Shown here piece by piece: positions 17,296 through 26,132 of a stretch of DNA of 64,000 bases (its first letter is position 1; each line of letters starts with the position of its first letter). The position numbers were made by a program, and so were the translations under genes. The notes under the pieces were generated by a model. The model was not told the origin of the DNA. It did not search any database and was given only the letters and a program-made list of their open reading frames with translations. The stretch comes from Caballeronia sp031450805 (GTDB lineage Bacteria > Pseudomonadota > Gammaproteobacteria > Burkholderiales > Burkholderiaceae), in contig NZ_JARTVY010000001.1 of assembly GCF_031450805.1 (NCBI RefSeq), positions 1,550,001-1,614,000 on the forward strand, read 5' to 3'.

Positions 17296-18492
17296 TCAGG
17301 CCATTGCCTGACGCAGCGTTTCCTTGAATTGCGTGAGCGTATTGCGTTCGAGCAGATGGCCCTTGACGACAGGCCGCGTGCGTCGCGCGAGCACATCGTC
17401 GAGCGCACGATTGATCGATGCAGACGACAGATCATCGATGACCGGTCCCAGATCGCCCGTGCGGCAGAACCAGCCGATCAGTCCATCGGCCGTCGCGACA
17501 ACCGGCTTGCCGAAGCGGAACGCCTGCACGAGCACGCCGCTCATGCCGTAGTGGCCTTTATAGCCGAGCCACACCACGTCACACGCGGAGAAGAGGTCAA
17601 GCTCCATCTCGCTCGAGATGAAGCGGTCGATTACGATAGGCGCGGGCGTGAGCTTCGCGACCGCCGCGCTCAGCAATGCGCGCGCGTCGTCGTCCTGCTT
17701 GCCGGCGATGATGAGCGTCGGCGCGAGCGCATCGCCGTTGCGCGTGGCGAGCGCATCGATGAGTTCGAAGAGGCCCTTGCGATCGTTGATCGCGCCATAC
17801 ACGAGCACATGTTTGCCGCGCGAAAGCCCGAGCCGTTGCTTCGCCGCCGAAGGTTCCGCCGCGTGTGCATCGGGAAACGGATCGGCGAGATATTCGATCG
17901 CCGTGCGTCCTCGACGGCCGGCGTTGCGCTTCCACCAGTCGGGCAAGGTCGGATCGATGGTCAGCAGCGTCTTCATGCCGCCGACGCGCACCGCACGCGC
18001 AAAGAGCTTCGACTTGACCGCATTGACGAGCGGCCGGCGCGGCGCGCGCACACCGACGAGATGATGATGGAAGTTGGAGCGCATCGTCACGCCGACCCAG
18101 GGCGTCTTGCCGAATGGCGAGCGCAGGAAGGGCAGCGCGAGCAGGAAGTAATCGACATAAGGCACGACGACGAGCGCGACCTTGCGTTCGCGGCTTGCCA
18201 TTGCATAGGCATGCCGAAACTCTTCGTGGAAGCGCATATAGCTGATCGACGACAGACCCTTGCGACTCTCGGGCGGCGCAATGAAGGTGATGTCCAGCGC
18301 ATCGCTGCCTTGCTCTCGAATCTTCGCGACGAGCGGATGCTCCGCGTTACGCGGCTGCGTCACGATGAGGCAGCGATAGCCCGCTTCCATATAGGCGTTG
18401 GCGGCCCATTCCGCATAGCGCCAGCGATGGCCGCTGAAGTCGGGCTCGATGATGAGGACGGTCTCGTTCGCCATGTTGTTGGTATCCGGCAT
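17296..18492 (-). CDS. Glycosyltransferase family 4-like protein
   Basis: About 398 residues. The N-terminal part (VLIIEPDFSGHRWRYAEWAA) with a Gly-His-Arg motif and the donor half (HVLVYGAINDRKGLFELIDA, LIIAGKQDD, VWLGYKGHYGMSGVLVQAF) show a GT-B fold, although the Glu-x7-Glu motif is replaced by a GYKGHYGMSG stretch, so it is a divergent member. Start choice is uncertain: ATG at 18492 or 18474, neither with a clear ribosome site. It stands alone on the minus strand between two plus-strand transcription units of the polymer locus. Confidence 0.78.
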   Translation of the reverse strand: MPDTNNMANETVLIIEPDFSGHRWRYAEWAANAYMEAGYRCLIVTQPRNAEHPLVAKIREQGSDALDITFIAPPESRKGLSSISYMRFHEEFRHAYAMASRERKVALVVVPYVDYFLLALPFLRSPFGKTPWVGVTMRSNFHHHLVGVRAPRRPLVNAVKSKLFARAVRVGGMKTLLTIDPTLPDWWKRNAGRRGRTAIEYLADPFPDAHAAEPSAAKQRLGLSRGKHVLVYGAINDRKGLFELIDALATRNGDALAPTLIIAGKQDDDARALLSAAVAKLTPAPIVIDRFISSEMELDLFSACDVVWLGYKGHYGMSGVLVQAFRFGKPVVATADGLIGWFCRTGDLGPVIDDLSSASINRALDDVLARRTRPVVKGHLLERNTLTQFKETLRQAMA

Positions 18493-18737
18493 GGTGATGT
18501 TGGATTGAGGCACGGTGCATTTTGAGGCCTGGGCCGCAGCGCGCGATGTGGTCGAGGACACGCAACGCGATCCGTCAACCCGCACTCACCCCACTCAGGG
18601 CCGATTAGCACTACGCGTTGTCGTCCAAAGCGCATGCGCTCACGATACTTTGCGTCAGTCGCCTGAAACGCGCGCGATACCGACCTGTCGCCGCGCCACA
18701 AAAGCATATTGAATAAACAGCAGCGCGGGGAAATTGA

Positions 18738-19985
18738 GTGAGATCTGTCCGGCTACCTTTCTTGCCAGCACGCGCGCGATTCGAGCACGATGCAGCGTTC
18801 TGGGTGCTCCTTCAGCAAGTGGCCGTGCGCGGCTTCGTGGCCGTGAAGTTCCTGGCCATCGGCCGCATACTCGGGCCTGAAGCGATCGGCGCGGTGAGCA
18901 TCGCACTGCTTGCGGTGGCTATCGCCGAATCCTTGTCCGATACGGGGCTTGCACAAGCCGTCGTGCAGGGGCGTGACGCACCGACGAACGACCAGCTCGG
19001 CGCGGTATGGTCCACGCTCGCGATGCGCGGCGTGTTGATCGGCCTTCTGCTTGCCGCGCTCGCACCGTTGATGACGAGCCAGTTCCATATGAGCGGCTCG
19101 ATCGGGCTGATTCTGCTCGCGGCCGTCTTGCCGATCCTGCGCGGCATCGCATCGCCTGCGTATTTCATCGTGACGAGGCAGCGAGGCTTTCAGACGCTGG
19201 CGGGCGTGGAGACATCGGCGGCGTTCACGGATTGCGCCGTGGGGCTCGTATGCGCGCTATCCGGCGCGGGCGCCTATTCGGTGCTGATCGGGCTCGTCGC
19301 GGGCGAGTTGCTGAAGACCACGCTGACGTGGACCGCCATGTCGCCGCGTCCGCCCATGCGCTTTTCGTTCGCGGGCATCTCGCACTACGTCAACTTCAGC
19401 CGATGGATCTGGGCGGGCAGTGTGGTCAATCTGCTGCTCAATCAGTTCGACAAGGTGGTCGTCGCGAAGCTGCTCGGGCCGATGCAACTGGGCGCGTATC
19501 AAATGTCGTCGAAGCTCGCGCAGATGCTGCTCGCCGATGCCGCCATCGCCATGTCGCAGTATCTGTTTCCGACATTCTCCGAGCATCATCGGCGTGACGT
19601 CGCGGGCGCGCGCAAGCTGTTTCGCCGCTATCTGATGCTCGCGGGCGTGGGACTGACGGTGCTCGTGATCGTGCTGCGCATCGCCGCCGAACCGCTCTTC
19701 AATCTCGTGCTCGGACCGGCGTGGCTTTCGGCGGTGCCGCTCTTCAGGATTTTCGTCATCAACATGGCGATAGGCGCGGTCATCGCCGTGCTCGTGTCGT
19801 GGCTGCGTGCCGTCGGCATGCCCAAGGTCGCGACGCACGCGTCGATCATTCAGGCGATCGTGCTGTGCGTGACGGTGCCCGTCGCGATGCATCTGTGGGG
19901 CGTGACGGGCATTGCATGGGCGATGACAGCGGGCCTCGGTTCGGCTGCTGCATGGATGCTCTATCGAAGCGTGAGGGAGGCGTAA
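18738..19985 (+). CDS. Wzx-like oligosaccharide flippase (exopolysaccharide)
   Basis: Membrane protein of 415 residues with 12 or so hydrophobic helices, of the MOP/polysaccharide flippase group. Recognisable parts include FVAVKFLAIGRILGPEAIGA, IAESLSDTGLAQAVVQ, QFDKVVVAKLLGPMQLGAY and a C-terminal cluster of helices. It would move the lipid-linked repeat across the inner membrane. Starts at GTG with GCGGGG upstream. Its stop overlaps the start of the next glycosyltransferase gene (TAATG), showing translational coupling. A second flippase occurs at 26.1 kb, implying two separate glycans. Confidence 0.88.
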   Translation: MRSVRLPFLPARARFEHDAAFWVLLQQVAVRGFVAVKFLAIGRILGPEAIGAVSIALLAVAIAESLSDTGLAQAVVQGRDAPTNDQLGAVWSTLAMRGVLIGLLLAALAPLMTSQFHMSGSIGLILLAAVLPILRGIASPAYFIVTRQRGFQTLAGVETSAAFTDCAVGLVCALSGAGAYSVLIGLVAGELLKTTLTWTAMSPRPPMRFSFAGISHYVNFSRWIWAGSVVNLLLNQFDKVVVAKLLGPMQLGAYQMSSKLAQMLLADAAIAMSQYLFPTFSEHHRRDVAGARKLFRRYLMLAGVGLTVLVIVLRIAAEPLFNLVLGPAWLSAVPLFRIFVINMAIGAVIAVLVSWLRAVGMPKVATHASIIQAIVLCVTVPVAMHLWGVTGIAWAMTAGLGSAAAWMLYRSVREA

Positions 19986-21067
19986 TGCGGATAATTCATC
20001 TCGTGCTCGCGCCGCGTCTTTCCGGCGCCGAAGTGCTGGCGAAGGACCTGGCGATACATCAGCAACGCGGCGGGCAGACGGTCGCGATCGCATCGCTCAC
20101 GCCCGCGCATGACGACTTCACCGCGTTGCAGGCGGAGCTGGTTGCAAACGGCGTGCAGTGTCTCTTTCCGCAGCGCGCGCAAGGCCGCGTCGGCAAGCTG
20201 TTGAGCCTGTATCGGACCATCGGCGCGTATCGCGCGGACGTGATCTTCGCTCACGCGACAATCCCCGCGTTCTATGCGCGCATGTTGCCGCTCGGCGTGC
20301 CGGTCGTCTACGTGATGCACTCGGCCACCAACGATTTCGAAAGCGCGATGTTCCGGCGTGTCGAACGCATGTTGTCGCGGCGTGCGCGCGCGGTGATCGC
20401 GGTATCGCCCGCGAATATCGACGATTACGTGCGCGCCGTCGGCCGCCATCCGTCGATGACGCTGATCCCGAACGGCGTCGACATGTCGCGCTTCTCGATG
20501 CGTACCGCAGATGGCGCAGCTAACGCATCGAAGCAGATCGTGCAGATCGGACGCTATACGTCGGTGAAAAACCAGCTTTCGACGGTGCATGCGTTTCAGC
20601 GGGTCGTCGAGCGCGTGCGCGACGCGCGCCTGCTTTTGTGCGGCGTGATCGAAGATCCGGCGTATCACGCGGCCGTGGGCGATCTCATCGACAAGCTCGG
20701 CCTGTCGCATCACGTGACGCTGCAGGGGCCGCGTTCGGATATCGCGGAACTGCTGTTTTCGTCGAGCGTCTTCGCGATGCCCTCGCGTTCCGAAGGACAC
20801 AGCATCGCGTTTCTGGAGGCGCTCGCCTCAGGCGTGCCGGTGGTCGCGAGCACGATCCGCCCGTTTGCGTTCGCGGCGGATTTTCCCGGCGTGCATCTGT
20901 GCGATCCCGACGATACCGCCGCCTACGCCGATGCCCTCGTTGCCGCACTGACGCAACCGCGTTCGCACCGGCCGCTCAACGGCCTCACGCTCGCCGATAC
21001 CGCTGCGCAATATCTGGCCGTCGCACGCGGCGTCACGCGCGGTCTGCCGGGCGCTGCGCCCGCGTAA
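19985..21067 (+). CDS. Glycosyltransferase family 4
   Basis: 360-residue GT-B glycosyltransferase. MRIIHLVLAPRLSGAEVLA is a typical N-terminus with the Gly-Ala-Glu loop; the donor half has IVQIGRYTSVKNQLSTVHAF, ARLLLCGVIEDP and PSRSEGHSIAFLEALASGVP with the Glu-x7-Glu motif (Glu in SEGHS and in FLEA). The ATG shares a base with the flippase stop, so the two are co-translated, and this enzyme probably acts on the same repeat unit. Much longer in-frame starts overlap the flippase and are rejected. Confidence 0.87.
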   Translation: MRIIHLVLAPRLSGAEVLAKDLAIHQQRGGQTVAIASLTPAHDDFTALQAELVANGVQCLFPQRAQGRVGKLLSLYRTIGAYRADVIFAHATIPAFYARMLPLGVPVVYVMHSATNDFESAMFRRVERMLSRRARAVIAVSPANIDDYVRAVGRHPSMTLIPNGVDMSRFSMRTADGAANASKQIVQIGRYTSVKNQLSTVHAFQRVVERVRDARLLLCGVIEDPAYHAAVGDLIDKLGLSHHVTLQGPRSDIAELLFSSSVFAMPSRSEGHSIAFLEALASGVPVVASTIRPFAFAADFPGVHLCDPDDTAAYADALVAALTQPRSHRPLNGLTLADTAAQYLAVARGVTRGLPGAAPA

Positions 21068-21166
21068 GGATTGCACGGCGACTCGCGTCAGCGAAATGTT
21101 CGCTGGCGCATCCGTCGTTTTTCGCGTATCAGAAGAGATGCCGCAGCCCTCTTGGAAGGAGACTTC

Positions 21167-21862
21167 ATGTCCGACATGCTCAGCATCTCGACGCCCGATG
21201 GCGACTTCGACGCCTACGTGGCCTTTCCCACGCAAACGCCCGCACCCGCCGTCGTCGTTCTTCAGGAGATATTCGGCATCAACGGTGACATGCGCGAAAC
21301 CACCGACGAATACGCGCGACAGGGCTACGTGGCGCTATGCCCGGACCTCTTCTGGCGGCTCGAGCCCAACGTGAATCTCACGGATCGCACCGAAGCCGAA
21401 TGGCAGCAGGCGATGAAGTACTACACCGCATTCGACCTCAACACGGGCGTCGAGGACATCGCGGCGACCATCGGCTTCGCGCGCGGGCTATCGCAGGTGC
21501 AGGGCAAGATCGGCTCCATCGGCTTCTGTCTCGGCGGGCTGCTGTCCTTCCTGAGCGCGGCGCGCACGGATGTCGATGCCGCAGTGTCGTATTACGGCGG
21601 CGGCACGGACCAGCATTTGAGCGAAGTGCCGAACATCAAGATTCCGTTGCTCATTCATCTGGCGGAAGAAGACGAATTCATCAATGCCGATGCGCGCAAT
21701 CGCGTGCTCGCGGCGGTGCAGGGACGCGAGAACGTCGAGGCGTACACGTATCCCGGCTGCCATCATGCGTTCGCACGCAATCAGGGCGCGCATTACGATG
21801 CCGCCGCGGCGAAACTCGCCAATGGCCGAACCGCCGATTTCTTCAAAAAGCACCTGAAATAA
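21167..21862 (+). CDS. Dienelactone hydrolase family protein
   Basis: Cytoplasmic alpha/beta hydrolase of 231 residues. The nucleophile motif GSIGFCLGGLLSF carries Cys, as in dienelactone hydrolases, rather than Ser; the Asp (HLAEEDEFI region) and His (GCHHAF) complete the triad; the N-terminal PAVVVLQEIFGINGD, with its Glu, is also typical. GGAAGGAG five bases before the ATG sets the start. Members cleave dienelactones or other esters; no chlorocatechol pathway genes are nearby, so the real substrate is open. It has its own terminator and appears unrelated to the polymer genes. Confidence 0.9.
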   Translation: MSDMLSISTPDGDFDAYVAFPTQTPAPAVVVLQEIFGINGDMRETTDEYARQGYVALCPDLFWRLEPNVNLTDRTEAEWQQAMKYYTAFDLNTGVEDIAATIGFARGLSQVQGKIGSIGFCLGGLLSFLSAARTDVDAAVSYYGGGTDQHLSEVPNIKIPLLIHLAEEDEFINADARNRVLAAVQGRENVEAYTYPGCHHAFARNQGAHYDAAAAKLANGRTADFFKKHLK

Positions 21863-21873
21863 GGCGTGAAACA

Positions 21874-21903
21874 AAAACGCCGCCCGAAAAGGGCGGCGTT
21901 TTT
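21874..21903. terminator. Bidirectional intrinsic terminator
   Basis: Perfect ten-base stem AACGCCGCCC / GGGCGGCGTT, loop GAAAA, flanked by A-run and T-run. It ends both the hydrolase gene and the minus-strand glycan operon. Confidence 0.92.
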
Positions 21904-21919
21904 CATGCGATTGATGGCG

Positions 21920-23029
21920 CTATTTCTTTGCCGTGTGCGGCCTGCGAAACACCATCCAGCGCGGCGCCTTGAAGCGCACGATGCTCACATACAGCCACAC
22001 GTAAGTCACCGCGAACACCACGACGAAGCAAAACAGGTGCACCGTATGCCGCCAGAACAGCGTCGCGGGAATCACGGCGATCAGGCACAGCAGCCACAGA
22101 TAAGGCGACGTCAGCGAATTGCGCCGCGTGATCTCGCGTGCGTTCTGCGCACCGACCGCCCATCGCATCAGCCGCTTGTAGACCAGCATGTGCAGATGCA
22201 CGCCATCGGGAATGCCGGGGGACATGCCGCGAATGAACTTCTTGCGGTAGATCGAGAAGCAGGTCTCGAAGATCGGATACATGAAGAGCAGCACCGGATA
22301 CCACGCGGAGACATCGCGGTTGCGCATGACGAGCATGATCGACAGTTCGCCCAGCATGAAGCCGACGAAGTACGCGCCGCCATCGCCGAGAAAGATCAGG
22401 CCCGCCGGAAAATTCCAGATGAAGAAGCCCATGACCGCGCCCATCATGATGAGCGATCCCGACAAAACGATCGGATCATGCACCTGGAACGCGACGTAAG
22501 CGAGCGAAGCGAACATCATGAACGTGACCATCGATGCAAGGCCGTTGAAGCCGTCGATGATGTTCACCGCATTCGCGAGCGCCGCAACGGCGAGCACTGT
22601 CACCGCGCAAGAAATGACGGCGTAGGAGAGCAGGAAATCGAGTGGCGGCACGCTGATGCGCGTCACTGCGATGTTCAGCAGCGCATACGCGAGACCCGCT
22701 GCGGCCATCGTGCAGAGAAGGCGAACGAGGGGCGTCACGCGTTTGGTGAGGTCTTCGAGAAGCCCCGATAGAAACGCGGGCATGCCGCACGCAATGATGC
22801 CGAGTATGCCGGCCGACACGAACGGATAGCTCCATCGCAACTGCACGGCCGATGCGGTCAGCCCGCACAGGATGCCGACACCGCCGATGCGCGGCACCGG
22901 CCGCGCGTGAAACTTCTGCACGCCGGCGAGATCGGTGTCGCCGAGCACGCCTTCCTGCAAGTGCGCGAAGCGCACGATCAACAAGGTCACGAAGAGCGAG
23001 ACCAGAAAAGCAAGCGCGAAACTAAGCAT
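21920..23029 (-). CDS. WecA-like polyprenyl-phosphate N-acetylaminosugar-1-phosphate transferase
   Basis: 369-residue inner-membrane enzyme of the MraY/WecA family, which loads an N-acetylaminosugar phosphate on undecaprenyl phosphate and starts O-antigen or a related glycan. Key motifs are GLLEDLTKR (89-97, a variant of the Asp-rich loop), NAVNIIDGFNGLA (153-165), FLGDGGAY (213-220) and HLHMLVYKR (278-286). About ten membrane helices are visible. It is the last gene of a five-gene minus-strand operon with galE directly upstream. Because an unrelated WcaJ-type initiating enzyme lies at the left edge, the cell has at least two starting points for lipid-linked glycans here. Confidence 0.9.
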   Translation of the reverse strand: MLSFALAFLVSLFVTLLIVRFAHLQEGVLGDTDLAGVQKFHARPVPRIGGVGILCGLTASAVQLRWSYPFVSAGILGIIACGMPAFLSGLLEDLTKRVTPLVRLLCTMAAAGLAYALLNIAVTRISVPPLDFLLSYAVISCAVTVLAVAALANAVNIIDGFNGLASMVTFMMFASLAYVAFQVHDPIVLSGSLIMMGAVMGFFIWNFPAGLIFLGDGGAYFVGFMLGELSIMLVMRNRDVSAWYPVLLFMYPIFETCFSIYRKKFIRGMSPGIPDGVHLHMLVYKRLMRWAVGAQNAREITRRNSLTSPYLWLLCLIAVIPATLFWRHTVHLFCFVVVFAVTYVWLYVSIVRFKAPRWMVFRRPHTAKK

Positions 23030-23101
23030 GAAAAATGGACCGGTTGATGACAGCGCGCTGCATCGATCGAAACATCGCGCGATGCAGCGCGCGGCGCGAC
23101 T

Positions 23102-24148
23102 TTAAGCGAACCCTTGCGGATTCTGCGACTGCCAGCGCCAGTGATCGGCGCACATGCGTTCGATGCCGTGTTCCGCGCGCCAGCCGATCAGCGACAACGC
23201 GGCGCCGGGGTCGGCGTAGCAGGCGGCGACATCGCCCGGACGGCGCGGCACGAGTTCATACGGCACGGGCTTGCCGGACGCACGCTCGAACGCCTTCACG
23301 ACATCCAGCACGCTGTAGCCTTGCCCCGTGCCCAGATTGACGACAAAGCTGCGATCCAGCCGCTTGAGCGCGTCGATCGCGGCGATGTGTCCGCGCGCGA
23401 GATCGACGACGTGGATGTAATCGCGCACGCCGGTGCCGTCATGGGTATCGTAATCGCTGCCGAACACGCGCAGCCGTTCGAGCTTGCCGACCGCCACTTG
23501 CGCGACGTAAGGCATCAGGTTGTTCGGCACGCCCGCCGGATCTTCGCCGATGAGCCCGCTTTCGTGCGCGCCGACCGGGTTGAAATAGCGCAGCGTTGCG
23601 ATGCGCCAGGACGGATCGGAGACTTCGAGATCGCGCAGAATCTGCTCGGCGATGAGCTTCGACTGGCCATAGGGATTCGTCGCGGACAACGGGAAGGATT
23701 CGTCGATCGGCACCGATTGCGGCACGCCGTACACCGTCGCCGACGAACTGAACACGAAGTTGCGCACGTTGCGCTCGCCCATCACCTTCAGCACCGCAAG
23801 CAGGCTGCCGATGTTGTTGCTGTAATAGTCGATCGGCTTTGCAACCGATTCGCCCACGGCCTTCAGCGCGGCGAAGTGGATCGCGGCGGTGATCGGATGT
23901 GCGTCGAAGATGCGGTTGAGCGCGGCTTCATCGCGGGCGTCTTCCTGATAGAAGGCCACGCGCTTGCCCGTGATGCGCTCCACGCGCTTCAACGATTCCG
24001 CACGGCTGTTCACGAGGTTGTCGATGACCACGACGCCGTAGCCCGCATCGAGCAGTTCCACGCACGTATGCGAGCCGATGAAGCCCGCGCCGCCCGTCAC
24101 GAGGATGGTGCCTTTGATGCCGTTGGCGCTTGGGTTCGTGCCATTCAT
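23102..24148 (-). CDS. galE: UDP-glucose 4-epimerase
   Basis: Interconverts UDP-glucose and UDP-galactose (often also the N-acetyl forms) to feed the glycan operon. 348 residues with TILVTGGAGFIGSHTCVELL at the N-terminus, FSSSATVYGVP and NPYGQSKLIAEQIL (catalytic Ser, Tyr-x3-Lys), and GVRDYIHVVDLARGHIAA near the C-terminus, all diagnostic of GalE. GGAGAGC before 24148 fixes the start; longer in-frame frames are not needed. It is placed 25 bases after the glycosyltransferase gene and 72 bases before the WecA-like gene on the same strand. Confidence 0.96.
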   Translation of the reverse strand: MNGTNPSANGIKGTILVTGGAGFIGSHTCVELLDAGYGVVVIDNLVNSRAESLKRVERITGKRVAFYQEDARDEAALNRIFDAHPITAAIHFAALKAVGESVAKPIDYYSNNIGSLLAVLKVMGERNVRNFVFSSSATVYGVPQSVPIDESFPLSATNPYGQSKLIAEQILRDLEVSDPSWRIATLRYFNPVGAHESGLIGEDPAGVPNNLMPYVAQVAVGKLERLRVFGSDYDTHDGTGVRDYIHVVDLARGHIAAIDALKRLDRSFVVNLGTGQGYSVLDVVKAFERASGKPVPYELVPRRPGDVAACYADPGAALSLIGWRAEHGIERMCADHWRWQSQNPQGFA

Positions 24149-24173
24149 GGTGATGCTCTCCAGGAAGCGCGGT

Positions 24174-25313
24174 TCAGAGTGAAATGCCGGTAATGGCGTG
24201 TATTGTGCTCTTGTATCGTTCGACGACATTTTTCTCGTCGAATTCGCGGGCGACTTTCTCGCGGCCACGCTGCGCCATCGCCTCGCGTTCTTCGAATGGC
24301 AGCGTCAGCATGTGTTCCATCTGATCGGCGAGGCTGTCCGCGCTCTTCACTTCGCACAGGAAGCCGTTGACGCCGTGTTCGACCACTTCGCGGCAGCCGG
24401 GAACATCGGTGGCGACGATCGGCCGGCCCATCGCGGACGCTTCCATCAGCGTGCGCGGCACGCCTTCGCGATACGACGGCAACACCACGCAATCCGCTGC
24501 CGCCACGAGCGGGCGCACGTCGTTCGCTTCGCCCAGATACTCGACGATATTCTCACGCTCCCACGCCTCTACGTCCGTGCGGCTGATCGCGCTGGGATTG
24601 TCGACGCCCACGGGTCCCAGCAACTGAAAACGCGCGTGCGGATAGCGGCGGCGCAAACGCCGGGCCGCCTCGACATATTCGGCCACGCCCTTGTCCCACA
24701 GTAGCCGCCCGATCAGGATGAACACGAAGTCTTCGCGGCGCGGCAGGGGCGTGAGCGCGAAGTCATCGAGATCGACGCCTTCGCCATGCAACCGACGCGC
24801 GCGATCCGGATGCGCGAGCAGGTTTTCATCGACGAAAGCCTGATGATCGTCGCGATTCAGGAACCAGATTTCGCGCGGAAAGCGGAACGCGAAACGATAA
24901 AGCCGCTTCGCGATCTGCGCGGTACGGCTCTTCTGAATGAACACGTAACCGAGACCGGTCGTCACCGCGATGGACGGCACGCGCGCGAGCGTCGCGGCAA
25001 GCGAGCCGTAGATGTTCGGCTTGATCGTGTAGTGAAAGACGAGATGCGGACGGCTCGCGCGATACTCGCGGTAGAGCGCCCTCATGGTTTTCAGGTCTTC
25101 ACGCGGATTCGTGCCTTTGGATGCCACCGGCAATTCGACGCAACGGCAGCCCATTTCGATCAGCGGTTCGAACGTGCGATCGCGCGGCGCGATGATGGTC
25201 ACGTGTGCGCCGCGTTCGGTCAGCATGCGCAACACGCCGCGCCGATACGTATAAATGGCCCACGCCGTGTTGCACACGAGGGCGATGCGTAGGCTGGACT
25301 CTTGTTCGTTCAT
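24174..25313 (-). CDS. Glycosyltransferase family 4 (PglA/CapM-like)
   Basis: 379-residue GT-B enzyme. The N-terminus RIALVCNTAWAIYTYRRGVL and HYTIKPNIYGSLAA followed by TGLGYVF are typical of the PglA/EpsD/CapM group, which adds the second sugar to a lipid-linked aminosugar. The donor half has FILIGRLLWDKGVAEYVEAA, ARFQLLGPVG and SYREGVPRTLMEASAMGRPI with Glu-x7-Glu. This fits well next to a WecA-like initiating enzyme and GalE. It lies 15 bases after the GT2 gene. Confidence 0.88.
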   Translation of the reverse strand: MNEQESSLRIALVCNTAWAIYTYRRGVLRMLTERGAHVTIIAPRDRTFEPLIEMGCRCVELPVASKGTNPREDLKTMRALYREYRASRPHLVFHYTIKPNIYGSLAATLARVPSIAVTTGLGYVFIQKSRTAQIAKRLYRFAFRFPREIWFLNRDDHQAFVDENLLAHPDRARRLHGEGVDLDDFALTPLPRREDFVFILIGRLLWDKGVAEYVEAARRLRRRYPHARFQLLGPVGVDNPSAISRTDVEAWERENIVEYLGEANDVRPLVAAADCVVLPSYREGVPRTLMEASAMGRPIVATDVPGCREVVEHGVNGFLCEVKSADSLADQMEHMLTLPFEEREAMAQRGREKVAREFDEKNVVERYKSTIHAITGISL

Positions 25314-25328
25314 CCGGAAGTTTTGGTT

Positions 25329-26132
25329 TTAGCGCGATGCAGCTTTGAACAGCCTTGCCTTGAGCGCACGCAGCGCGCGATACGGCAGCAGCAGATGGGC
25401 CATGCTCTTCGCAACGCCGATCCAGTCGAATGGATTCGCCGCACGGAAGTAACGCAGTTGCAGCCGCAGGGTTGACAGTGCTTGCGTTCGCCGCTTCGTC
25501 GCGCTGATGCCGCTTTCGTTCAGCTCGTAGTAGAGCCCGAATTCGGGCAGGTTCGCGCCGTCATGGCGCGCCAACAGCCGCAACAGCAAATCCAGGTCTT
25601 CGGCGGCACGATACGTCGCCCGATAATTGCCGACTTCGCGCACCGCATCGACACGCAGCATCAGCGACGGATGCGCGAAGCAGGAACGCGCGAGCATCAT
25701 GCGGCGGATCGCGGCGGGATCGGTGGGCGGCTTGAGATCGAAGAGCGGGGCGCCGTTCATGCCGACGACGTGCGTCCACATGCCGACGACGGCAACGCGT
25801 GGATGCGCTTCGAGATACGCGCGTTGTGCTGCAAGACGGCCTGGCGTTGCGAGATCCCCGGCATCGATGCGGGCCGCGTACCGGAAGCCGCGTTCAGCGA
25901 GCGCGTCGATGCCGGCTTGCAATGCGCGCTCGATGCCGCCGTTCTTCGCCATGCGCACGATGTGGATGTCGAGGCCGTCGATGACAGGCGCGACGATGGG
26001 CGGCGCGCTGCCGTCATCGACGATCACGACGCGCACACGCGACGCCTCGCTGAATGATGCGAGCGTGCGTTCGACATCGGCCTGGCCGTTGAATGCGGGA
26101 ATCAGGACGGCTACGTCGGAGAGATCGGTCAT
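25329..26132 (-). CDS. Glycosyltransferase family 2
   Basis: 267-residue GT-A enzyme with VAVLIPAFNGQADVERTLAS at the N-terminus, VIVDDGSAPP, and a metal-site region RIDAGDLATPGRL in place of the common Asp-Ala-Asp-Asp. Then come FAHPSLMLRVDAV and AAEDLDLLLRLLA, where the Glu-Asp pair is the usual catalytic base region. The start at 26132 overlaps the stop of the flippase gene by four bases (ATGA). A far longer open frame upstream runs antisense-like through the flippase gene and is not real. Confidence 0.88.
   Translation of the reverse strand: MTDLSDVAVLIPAFNGQADVERTLASFSEASRVRVVIVDDGSAPPIVAPVIDGLDIHIVRMAKNGGIERALQAGIDALAERGFRYAARIDAGDLATPGRLAAQRAYLEAHPRVAVVGMWTHVVGMNGAPLFDLKPPTDPAAIRRMMLARSCFAHPSLMLRVDAVREVGNYRATYRAAEDLDLLLRLLARHDGANLPEFGLYYELNESGISATKRRTQALSTLRLQLRYFRAANPFDWIGVAKSMAHLLLPYRALRALKARLFKAASR

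Noticed and set aside
25140..25175. GGTTCGAA-like T-loop signals suggesting a tRNA
   Set aside because: Lies inside a well-supported glycosyltransferase gene and has no acceptor stem partner.
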